Shown here: in pieces, positions 1 to 6,200 of the stretch
Layout of the letters: each line of letters starts with the position of its first letter
How positions within the stretch are numbered: the first letter of the stretch is position 1
Assembly (NCBI GenBank): GCA_947245315.1
Contig: CAMXNV010000028.1
Coordinates: 1 to 14,517, forward strand
DNA: 14,517 bases
DNA from: an uncultured Oscillibacter sp.
Lineage (GTDB): Bacteria > Bacillota > Clostridia > Oscillospirales > Oscillospiraceae
Direction of reading: 5' to 3'
Notes under the pieces: generated by a model
Told to the model about the DNA's origin: nothing
What the model saw: the letters and a program-made list of their open reading frames with translations, nothing else
The model's database searches: none
Made by a program: the position numbers and the translations under genes

Positions 1-71
1 CCGCTGTTCCCTTTTCCCTCTTTGACTTCTTTTAACTCTCCTTTTGGACACTCCCCCCTTTTTCCGCCCCC

Positions 72-100
72 TTGATAAACCAGGCCAAAGAGTATAAAAT
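72..100 (+). promoter_or_regulatory. Sigma-A-type promoter for the nadE operon
   Basis: TTGATA at 72-77 and TAAAAT at 95-100 are separated by 17 bases, a near-consensus -35/-10 pair. Transcription would begin near 107, giving a leader of about 30 bases before the nadE Shine-Dalgarno AGGAGG (123-128) and ATG (136). Bases 1-71 are pyrimidine-rich and show no gene or clear signal. The call rests on sequence match only. Confidence 0.7.
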
Positions 101-135
101 AGACCTGTCAAAAATTCCACACAGGAGGCTTAACT

Positions 136-2052
136 ATGAAGGATGGATTTATCTCCGTGGCCTGCGGCGCGCCCAAGCTGCGCCTGGCGGACTGCGCGTA
201 CAACGCCGAGCAGACCTTTCAGATGATGCGCTCCGCCGAGAAGGCGGGGGTCAAGGTCCTGGTCCTGCCGGAGCTGGGCCTGACGGGCTACACCTGCGGC
301 GACCTCTTCTATCAGGACGCCCTGCTCCGGGAGGCGGAGGAGGCGCTGAAGACCGTCCTGGCTGCCACTCGGAACCTGGAGGTGGTCACCGCCCTGGGTA
401 TGCCCCTGCGGGTCCATAACGAACTGTATAATTGTTCTGTAATTATACAAAAGGGAAAGATTCTGGGCGTAGTCCCCAAGACCCACCTGCCCAACTACGG
501 CGAGTTCTACGAGAAGCGCTGGTTCGCCCCCGCCCCGGCGGAGCCGGAGAGCCTCCCCCTGCTGGGGCAGGAGTTCGTCACCTTCGGCGCGGGGCAAGTG
601 TTCCGCTGCGAGAACGTGCCGGGGCTGGTGCTGGGCTTTGAGGTCTGTGAGGACCTGTGGTCCCCGGACTCCCCGTCGGCGCAGATGGCCAAGGACGGAG
701 CGGTCATCATCGGCAACCTCTCCTCCAGCAACGACTTGGTGGGGAAGGACGCCTATCGCCGCCAATTAGTGACCATGCAGAGCGCCAAGCTCCTCTGCGG
801 CTATGTCTACGCCAGCTCCGGGGCGGGAGAGTCCACCTCCGACCTGGTCTTCGGAGCCCACCAGCTCATCGCCGAGAACGGCGCCCTTCTGGCGGAGCGC
901 CGCTTTGAGGGGGGCCTGCTGGTGTCGGAGATCGACGTCCAGCGCCTGATGTACGAGCGCCGCCGGACCCAGTCCCTGACGGCGGAGAAGGAGGACAAGC
1001 CCCGGGATTACCAGGGCTTCCCCCTGACGGAGGGGAAGACGAAGCTGACCCGCTGCGTCTCCCCCATGCCCTTCGTCCCCGAGGGGAAGGAGGACCGGGA
1101 CGCCCGGTGTCGGGAGATACTCCTCCTGGCCTCCCTGGGGCTCAAGCAGCGGCTGGAGCACACGGGGGCGAAGACCTGCGTGGTGGGCCTCTCCGGCGGG
1201 TTGGACTCCACCCTGGCGGTGCTCATCACCGGCCTGGCCCTGAAGCTGCTGGACCGGCCCCTGACGGACATCATCGCCGTCACCATGCCCTGCTTCGGCA
1301 CCACGGACCGGACCAGGAACAACGCCGTCCTCCTGGCGGAGCGGATGGGGGCCACCCTCCGGACGGTGAATATTTCCCAATCTGTCCGGAGCCACTTCCG
1401 GGACATCGGCCACGACCCGGAGGACCACTCCGTCACCTACGAAAACGCCCAGGCCCGGGAGCGGACCCAGGTTCTGATGGACATCGCCAACGCCAACGGC
1501 GGCCTGGTCATCGGCACCGGGGACCTGAGCGAGCTGGCCCTGGGCTGGTGCACCTACAACGGGGACCATATGAGCATGTACGGGGTCAACGCCTCCATCC
1601 CCAAGACCCTGGTCCGGCACCTGGTGGGCTACCTCTCCCAGGACGGCGAGGAGGAGGAGCTCCACGACGTGCTGGAGGACATTCTGGACACCCCGGTGTC
1701 CCCGGAGCTGCTGCCCGCCGTCCAGGGGGAGATCAGCCAGCGGACGGAGGACCTGGTGGGCCCCTACGAGCTCCACGATTTCTTCCTGTACTATGTGATC
1801 CGCTGGGGCTTCGCCCCGGGGAAGGTCTTCCGCCTGGCTCAGCACGCCCTGGGGCGGAAGTATGGCCGGGAGGTCATTTTAAAGTGGCTGAAAGCCTTCT
1901 ACCGGCGCTTCTTCTCCCAGCAGTTCAAGCGGAACTGCCTCCCCGACGGGCCCAAGGTGGGCACGGTGTCCCTGTCCCCCCGGGGCGATTGGAGGATGCC
2001 GTCGGACGCTCAGGCCGCTCTATGGTTGGCAGAAGTGGAGGCGCTGAGATGA
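136..2052 (+). CDS. nadE: Glutamine-dependent NAD(+) synthetase
   Basis: Converts deamido-NAD to NAD in the cytoplasm using ATP and ammonia released from glutamine, the last step of NAD synthesis. The 638-residue length fits the two-domain form. The N-terminal nitrilase-type glutaminase domain (about 1-300) carries the expected triad: Glu46 in PELGLTGY, Lys115 in PKTHLPNYGEFYEKRWF and Cys171 in FEVCEDLW. The C-terminal synthetase domain has the ATP-binding P-loop SGGLDS at 353-358, followed by GTGDLSELALGW and the family-typical tail SPRGDWRMPSDA. The start is supported by AGGAGG eight bases upstream. The stop TGA (2050-2052) overlaps an ATG at 2049, the arrangement expected for coupling to a downstream gene. 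That downstream start now lies 206 bases further on, because the gene end has been duplicated around a repeat. First gene of a probable five-gene operon. Confidence 0.97.
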   Translation: MKDGFISVACGAPKLRLADCAYNAEQTFQMMRSAEKAGVKVLVLPELGLTGYTCGDLFYQDALLREAEEALKTVLAATRNLEVVTALGMPLRVHNELYNCSVIIQKGKILGVVPKTHLPNYGEFYEKRWFAPAPAEPESLPLLGQEFVTFGAGQVFRCENVPGLVLGFEVCEDLWSPDSPSAQMAKDGAVIIGNLSSSNDLVGKDAYRRQLVTMQSAKLLCGYVYASSGAGESTSDLVFGAHQLIAENGALLAERRFEGGLLVSEIDVQRLMYERRRTQSLTAEKEDKPRDYQGFPLTEGKTKLTRCVSPMPFVPEGKEDRDARCREILLLASLGLKQRLEHTGAKTCVVGLSGGLDSTLAVLITGLALKLLDRPLTDIIAVTMPCFGTTDRTRNNAVLLAERMGATLRTVNISQSVRSHFRDIGHDPEDHSVTYENAQARERTQVLMDIANANGGLVIGTGDLSELALGWCTYNGDHMSMYGVNASIPKTLVRHLVGYLSQDGEEEELHDVLEDILDTPVSPELLPAVQGEISQRTEDLVGPYELHDFFLYYVIRWGFAPGKVFRLAQHALGRKYGREVILKWLKAFYRRFFSQQFKRNCLPDGPKVGTVSLSPRGDWRMPSDAQAALWLAEVEALR

Positions 2053-2054
2053 GA
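1991..2054 (+). repeat. 64-bp direct repeat, copy 1 (3' end of nadE)
   Basis: This segment encodes the last 19 residues of NadE, its stop and the overlapping ATGAGA. It recurs at 2197-2260 with 9 substitutions by my count (about 86% identity). The copies lie 206 bases apart and the second is out of frame with nadE. Copy 1 still provides the working nadE C-terminus. Confidence 0.9.
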
Positions 2055-2080
2055 GGGAATGAGAAGCCAATCGCCTTTTC

Positions 2081-2195
2081 GGGGCCCCCGCGAAAACCCA
2101 GCGAAGCGGTTTTCGTGGGGAGAGGAGGAAGGAATGGAGCGGGCGGAGTCCTCGCCGTAAGGCGGGGACGCAGCAGAGCGGAATTTCTTCCGACG
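2081..2195 (+). repeat. 115-bp structured intergenic repeat, copy A
   Basis: Runs from GGGGCCCCCGCGAAAACC to TTCCGACGA and matches copies C (11008-11122, inverted) and B (11198-11313). The first half forms a hairpin: CCCC-g-CGAAAACC (2086-2098), a nine-base loop and GGTTTTCG-t-GGGG (2108-2120). A second hairpin is TCCTCGCC, loop GTAA, GGCGGGGA (about 2149-2168). It separates nadE from the GH3 gene, where it could act as an mRNA processing or attenuation structure. No open reading frame within it looks real. Confidence 0.85.
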
Positions 2196-2196
2196 A

Positions 2197-2260
2197 GGAG
2201 GATGCCGTCGGACGCTCAGGTTGCTCTATGGATGTCAGAAGTGGAGAGCCTGCAATGAGA
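2197..2260 (+). repeat. 64-bp direct repeat, copy 2 (duplicated nadE tail carrying the next gene's start)
   Basis: Second copy of 1991-2054. If translated it would read RMPSDAQVALWMSEVESLQ, against RMPSDAQAALWLAEVEALR in NadE (14 of 19 identical, the differences mostly conservative). Its ATG at 2255 corresponds to the ATG overlapping the nadE stop in copy 1 and is the best start for the GH3 lipoprotein gene. The GGAG at 2243-2246 provides that gene's ribosome binding site. Confidence 0.9.
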
Positions 2261-3490
2261 AAGAGACACATCTTACTGCCCCTGCTTCTGCTTCTTCTCC
2301 TCCTCACCGCCTGCGGCGGGGGCCTGGTCCCCCCGGCCCCGGAGGAGACCCCTCTGGTAGAAACCCCCGCGCCCCCGCCGGAGGAACCCCAGGAGCCGGA
2401 GGCCCCCAAGACCCCGGAGGAGCTGGAGGCGGAGGCCCTGGAGGCTCTCTTGGAGAGCATGACCTTGGAGGAGAAAGTGGGCCAGCTCTTCTTTGTGAAG
2501 GTCCCCGTGGAAAACGCCCTGGAGGACGTGAGCGCCTATCACCTGGGCGGCTACCTCCTCTTCGGCAAGGACGTCCGGGACAAGACCGCCAATGAGATCA
2601 TCCAGACCATCGCCTCCTATCAGGCGGCGGCGAACGTCCCCCTGCTCATCGGCGTGGACGAGGAGGGGGGCACCGTGGTCCGGGTCAGCGCCAATCCCCA
2701 TATCCGGAGTGAGAAGTTTTCCAGCCCCCAGCGGCTGCTGAAACGGGGAGAGGGCGAGCTGACCGCTGTGAAGGAGCAGACCCGGGAGAAGTCCAGCCTC
2801 CTGAAATCCCCGGGCTTCAACGTGAACCTGAACCCGGTGGCGGACGTGTCCACGAATCCCGGGGACTTCATGTACGACCGGACCACCGGCGGGGACGAGA
2901 CGAAGGCCGCCGCCTACGTTTTCGCCGTGGTGGAGATTCAGTCCCGTTACGGCCTGGGCAGCGTCTTAAAACACTTCCCCGGCTACGGGAACAACCGGGA
3001 CACCCACACCGGCTCGGCCGTGGACGAGCGGCCCCTGGACACCTTTTGGAACCAGGACTTTGTTCCCTTCCAGTCCGGCATTGACTTTGGGAGGCTCTTC
3101 CCCCTGGACCCCGCCGTGCTGGTGAGCCACAACATTGTGACCTGCATGGACCCGGAGCTCCCCGCGTCCCTGTCCCCGGAGGTCCACCGCATTCTCCGGG
3201 AGGACCTGGGCTTTCAGGGCGTGGTGATGACGGACGACCTGGACATGGGGGCCACGGCGAAGTACGCGGCGGAGGGGGCCTCGGTCATGGCCCTCCAGGC
3301 CGGGAACGACCTCTTGGTGACCTCCAGCCACCGGACGGAGATTCCCCAGGTGTTGAGCGCCCTGGAGAGCGGTGTTCTGACGGAGGAGACCATAGACGAG
3401 GCCTGTCTCCGGGTGCTCCGCTGGAAGCTGGAGCTGGGCCTTCTAAAGCTGACAGGAGAGGGGACCCTGGTCCCCGCAGTGCTGTCCTGA
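2255..3490 (+). CDS. Secreted lipoprotein beta-N-acetylhexosaminidase, GH3 family (NagZ-like)
   Basis: Probably releases N-acetylglucosamine from peptidoglycan fragments outside the membrane. The ATG at 2255 is preferred over 2228 because it opens directly onto a lipoprotein signal peptide: MRKRH, a leucine-rich core and lipobox LTAC with Cys20. A Pro/Glu-rich linker covers about 24-60, then a GH3 catalytic barrel to the end. Visible motifs are TLEEKVGQLFF, IGVDEEGGTVVR, KHFPGYGNNRDTHTG (Asp249-His251 matches the NagZ acid/base dyad) and VMTDDLDMGA, with Asp327 as likely nucleophile. The 411-residue length fits single-domain secreted members. KHFPGHG of classical NagZ reads KHFPGYG here, so substrate range may differ. 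The ribosome binding site is modest (GGAG) and lies in the duplicated nadE tail. The next gene starts 17 bases downstream. Confidence 0.88.
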   Translation: MRKRHILLPLLLLLLLLTACGGGLVPPAPEETPLVETPAPPPEEPQEPEAPKTPEELEAEALEALLESMTLEEKVGQLFFVKVPVENALEDVSAYHLGGYLLFGKDVRDKTANEIIQTIASYQAAANVPLLIGVDEEGGTVVRVSANPHIRSEKFSSPQRLLKRGEGELTAVKEQTREKSSLLKSPGFNVNLNPVADVSTNPGDFMYDRTTGGDETKAAAYVFAVVEIQSRYGLGSVLKHFPGYGNNRDTHTGSAVDERPLDTFWNQDFVPFQSGIDFGRLFPLDPAVLVSHNIVTCMDPELPASLSPEVHRILREDLGFQGVVMTDDLDMGATAKYAAEGASVMALQAGNDLLVTSSHRTEIPQVLSALESGVLTEETIDEACLRVLRWKLELGLLKLTGEGTLVPAVLS

Positions 3491-3507
3491 GAAAGGAGCG
3501 TTGTCAC

Positions 3508-4452
3508 ATGAGGCGCAAGCTGTTCCTGTTTCTGCTGGCGGCGGCTCTGCTGATGGTTCCGGTGTTCGCGGACATGGGCCCCAAGCCCCAGCTGACGGTC
3601 CGGGTGGAGAACGGCCCGGAGGAGCTTTACTACTTGGACATCCTGGAGGAGGGGAAGCCCTATCCATACCCGGACAATGTGCCCGGGGGCCTGAAGGGCA
3701 ACTATACGGAGGAGGAGCGCGCCGCTCTGGACCAGGACCTTTTGAAGGCGCTCATTGCCGCCGTGCCGGAGGGCTGGCACGCCTGTGCGGTCCAGGGCGA
3801 CCTGACGTGGGGGAAAATTGACAGTGAGGACGGCTGTTTTTTCTTCGACTACTCGGTGCCGGGTGTCTACCGGGTCCTGATGGTGACGAAGTCCGGGGAG
3901 ACGTTTCTTTCGGAACCCATGGAGCGTCAGGTCCTCCAGTCCTCTGTTACCCTGGACTGGGCGGCGGGGACTGTGGAGGCCCCGCCCCTCTGGCGGGGAT
4001 ACGCCGCCCAGTTCCTGGCCACCTTCCTGCCCACGCTGGCCCTGGAGGGGCTTATACTTCTGTTGTTCCGGCTGTGGTCTAAGCGAAATGCCCTGGTCTT
4101 CCTGGCGGCGAACCTGGTCACCCAAGGGGGCCTGACCCTCTGGATGAGTGTGCGGACTGTCCGCTGGGGGACGCAGGATATTGTGATGTACACTTCCAAG
4201 TTCCCCCCGCTTGTCAGAATTCAAAGTTTCCTGGAGCAATTTCTCTACGCGGCGGACTGGATATCTCCCCGGCTGCTTCCGGCGGAAATCGTCATCCTCC
4301 TGGCGGAGGCGATCTTGTACATGTGGCTGTTCCGGGACTGCTCCAAAAAGCGGGCGGCCCTCTACGCCCTGGCGGCGAACCTCTGCTCCTTCCTGCTGGG
4401 CCTGTATCTGGCGGAGCCGGTCTGGAGGTTTGTCGTGGACACGATGCTGTAA
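3508..4452 (+). CDS. Uncharacterised secreted/membrane protein with DMGPKP mature N-terminus
   Basis: No function can be assigned. The 314-residue product begins with a signal peptide (MRRK, hydrophobic core, probable cleavage after VFA at residue 21), so the mature protein would start DMGPKPQLTV. An extracytoplasmic, probably beta-rich domain spans about 22-160. It is followed by about four hydrophobic segments: roughly 170-190, 195-215, 255-272 and 282-300, with Lys/Arg-rich turns such as WSKRN and CSKKRAA between some of them. Proteins with an ADMGPKP opening recur in Clostridia as hypothetical membrane proteins (from memory, not searched). The start is well supported by GAAAGGAG at 3491-3498, nine bases upstream. 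It sits 17 bases after the GH3 gene and 18 bases before alaX, consistent with the same transcript, and its envelope location matches the GH3 neighbour. Confidence 0.85.
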   Translation: MRRKLFLFLLAAALLMVPVFADMGPKPQLTVRVENGPEELYYLDILEEGKPYPYPDNVPGGLKGNYTEEERAALDQDLLKALIAAVPEGWHACAVQGDLTWGKIDSEDGCFFFDYSVPGVYRVLMVTKSGETFLSEPMERQVLQSSVTLDWAAGTVEAPPLWRGYAAQFLATFLPTLALEGLILLLFRLWSKRNALVFLAANLVTQGGLTLWMSVRTVRWGTQDIVMYTSKFPPLVRIQSFLEQFLYAADWISPRLLPAEIVILLAEAILYMWLFRDCSKKRAALYALAANLCSFLLGLYLAEPVWRFVVDTML

Positions 4453-4470
4453 CGAAAGGCGAATGCGAAT

Positions 4471-5643
4471 ATGGAAACACAAAAACTCTATTACGGCGAT
4501 CCGTATTTAAAGACCTTCACCGCCGTGGTCCTCTCCTGCGAGCCCGCCGGGGATTTGTGGAACATCGTCCTGGACCAAACGGCCTTCTACCCCGAGGGGG
4601 GTGGCCAGCCCGCGGACCACGGCGTCCTGAAAACCCCCTCGGGCCAAGAGGTTCCGGTGACGGACGTCCACGAAAAGGAGGGCGCGGTTTTCCACAGCTG
4701 CACCGGCTTTGTGGAAACCGGGACGGCGGTGGAGGGCCGGATTGACTGGACCCGCCGCTTTGACCACATGCAGCAGCACTCCGGGGAGCACGTCCTCAGC
4801 GGCCTCCTTTGCCGCCTGTACCACTGCGACAACGTGGGCTTTCACCTAGGGGCGGAGACGGTCACCATCGACTATAATACGGACATCACCTGGGAACAGG
4901 CCCTGGAGGCGGAGCGCCTGGCCAACGAGGTCCTCTGGGCGGACCGGCCTGTGGAGATCACCTATCCGGACCCGGAGGCCCTGGCCCATCTGGAGTACCG
5001 GAGCAAGAAGGAGCTGACGGGCCGGGTGCGCATCGTGGAGTTCCCGGAGGCGGACCGCTGCGCCTGCTGCGGCACCCACGTGGCCCGGGCGGGGGAGGTG
5101 GGCCTGGTTAAGGTCCTCTCCTGCCAGAAGTTCCGGGAGGGGGTCCGGATGGAAATCCTCTGCGGGGCTCGGGCCCTCCGGTATCTCTCCGGGACCCACG
5201 ATCAGGCCCTGGCCATCGGCCGGCGGCTCAGCGTGAAGCCCCTGGAGACCCAGGCCGCCGTGGAGCGCCTGGAGGCGGAGCTGGCCGCCGGGAAGGAGCG
5301 GATCGCCGCCCTGGAGCAGACGGCCTTCTCCGCCCTGGCCGCCGGGCAGGCGGGCCGGGGGGACGTGCTGCTGTTCCAGGACCCCATGCGGCCCGACAGC
5401 CTCCGCCGCCTGGCGGACGCCGTGGGGAAGAGCTGCGGCGGCCTGGCGGCGGTCTTCGCCGGGGAGGGGGAGGCCTGGAGCTACGCCGTGGTGCACTCCG
5501 ACGGGGCGGACATCGCCCCCCTGGTGAAGTCCCTGAACCAGGCCCTCCATGGCCGGGGAGGAGGCCGGAACGGCTTCGCCCAGGGCAGCGTGTCCGCCGC
5601 CCGGGAGGCGATCCAAGATTTTTTCGGAGGTGAGGCCCAATGA
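4471..5643 (+). CDS. Alanyl-tRNA editing protein, AlaX type with C-terminal DHHA1 domain
   Basis: Freestanding homologue of the editing half of alanyl-tRNA synthetase, expected to hydrolyse mischarged Ser- or Gly-tRNA(Ala) in the cytoplasm. The N-terminal barrel contains the glycine-rich FYPEGGGQPADHG. The zinc site follows: HxxxH in HMQQHSGEH (His103, His107) and Cys199/His203 in CACCGTHV. The middle (about 260-290) is likely a coiled coil. The C-terminal part resembles DHHA1 and ends with the glycine-rich HGRGGGRNGFAQG. At 390 residues it is the long AlaX form. Start ATG at 4471 has AAAGG at 4455-4459, slightly far but usable. The last codons carry GGAGGTGA, the ribosome binding site of the next gene, and the stop overlaps that gene's ATG, so the two are translationally coupled. 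Confidence 0.92.
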   Translation: METQKLYYGDPYLKTFTAVVLSCEPAGDLWNIVLDQTAFYPEGGGQPADHGVLKTPSGQEVPVTDVHEKEGAVFHSCTGFVETGTAVEGRIDWTRRFDHMQQHSGEHVLSGLLCRLYHCDNVGFHLGAETVTIDYNTDITWEQALEAERLANEVLWADRPVEITYPDPEALAHLEYRSKKELTGRVRIVEFPEADRCACCGTHVARAGEVGLVKVLSCQKFREGVRMEILCGARALRYLSGTHDQALAIGRRLSVKPLETQAAVERLEAELAAGKERIAALEQTAFSALAAGQAGRGDVLLFQDPMRPDSLRRLADAVGKSCGGLAAVFAGEGEAWSYAVVHSDGADIAPLVKSLNQALHGRGGGRNGFAQGSVSAAREAIQDFFGGEAQ

Positions 5644-5954
5644 AGTATGTGCTGGCGGAGTGGGACCACGAGCTGGATGACGAGCCCTATCGGATCTACT
5701 CGGAGCTGGATGAGGTCCGCCGGGAGACCCGCCGGGTGGAGTTCTACCGGAACGGCGTCACCTTCTCCTACGGCGCCGAGCGGGGAAACGAGGGGGCCCT
5801 GGCCCCGGAACCCTTCCCGGAGGACCTGCGGGACCTCCGGCCCCCGGAGGAGGAGGGGGAGCTCACCGCCCGGGAGATTTCTCCGGGCCTGTTCTACGAG
5901 ATTTGGAACCAGGCCCAGGAGCGGCCGGACGGGTTCATGGGGATGTTCTTTTAA
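5640..5954 (+). CDS. Small DUF6881-like protein
   Basis: A 104-residue acidic cytoplasmic protein with no signal peptide or membrane segment. The pattern of an N-terminal Trp-containing strand (KYVLAEWDHE), YSELDEVRRETRRVEFYRNG and a C-terminal EISPGLFYEIWNQA resembles the DUF6881 family as I remember it. Function is unknown; relatives are often in accessory or toxin-immunity contexts, but nothing here shows such a role. Its ATG overlaps the alaX stop (ATGA) and the strong GGAGGTGA (5626-5633) lies inside alaX, so translation is coupled. It is the last gene of the operon, followed by a repeat and a plus-strand terminator. Confidence 0.8.
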   Translation: MKYVLAEWDHELDDEPYRIYSELDEVRRETRRVEFYRNGVTFSYGAERGNEGALAPEPFPEDLRDLRPPEEEGELTAREISPGLFYEIWNQAQERPDGFMGMFF

Positions 5955-5963
5955 CATAGGAAA

Positions 5964-6154
5964 CGCCCTCTCAGTCTGGCCTGCGGCCAGCCAGCTCCCC
6001 CAGAGGGGGAGCCAAGTGGGCTTGGAGCCCCGCCCGCAGTTTCCTCAGGGAAAAGCCGGAATGCCTTTCCTTAGAAGATAGCGGGCGCGGTTCTCCACCC
6101 TCTTGCCTCTCCCTTTGGGAGAGGTGGCACGGCGCAGCCGTGACGGAGAGGGCG
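5964..6154. repeat. Paired stem-loop module repeat (copy i), tails outward
   Basis: The gene-free stretch 5955-6177 is largely this element. Two roughly 50-bp modules face each other. The left (5964 to about 6014) reads CGCCCTCTCAG, a GGCC-TGC-GGCC-type hairpin, then CTCCCCCAGAGGGGGAGCC. The right (about 6105-6154) reads GCCTCTCCC-TTT-GGGAGAGG, then GGCACGGCGCAGCCGTGAC and GAGAGGGCG. The outer nine bases CGCCCTCTC and GAGAGGGCG are exact inverted repeats. About 90 bases between the modules show no recognisable signal. Related modules lie at 10144-10289 and 14472-14517. No coding sequence in it is credible. Confidence 0.8.
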
Positions 6155-6177
6155 CTTTGCGCGCTTCTCTTTATAGT

Positions 6178-6200
6178 GCCGCCTGTCAGCCGGCTTTTTT
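6178..6200 (+). terminator. Rho-independent terminator of the nadE operon
   Basis: GCCGCCTGTCAGCCGGC (6178-6194) folds with GCCG/CGGC arms and a short inner stem, followed by six T residues (6195-6200) on the plus strand. It lies downstream of the last operon gene and overlaps the stop codon of the convergent LTA-synthase-like gene. One mismatch in the stem lowers certainty. Confidence 0.6.

Noticed and set aside
766..1845. Long minus-strand open reading frame opposite nadE
   Set aside because: It is antisense to clear NadE catalytic motifs, is rich in Gly/Val/Gln/His as expected of a GC-rich shadow frame, and has no recognisable domain or good ribosome binding site.
1107..2258. Plus-strand frame overlapping the nadE 3' half and ending in a NadE-like tail
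   Set aside because: Most of it is a Gly/Pro/Arg-rich shadow frame. Only its last 19 codons look protein-like, and these come from the 64-bp duplication, not a real gene.
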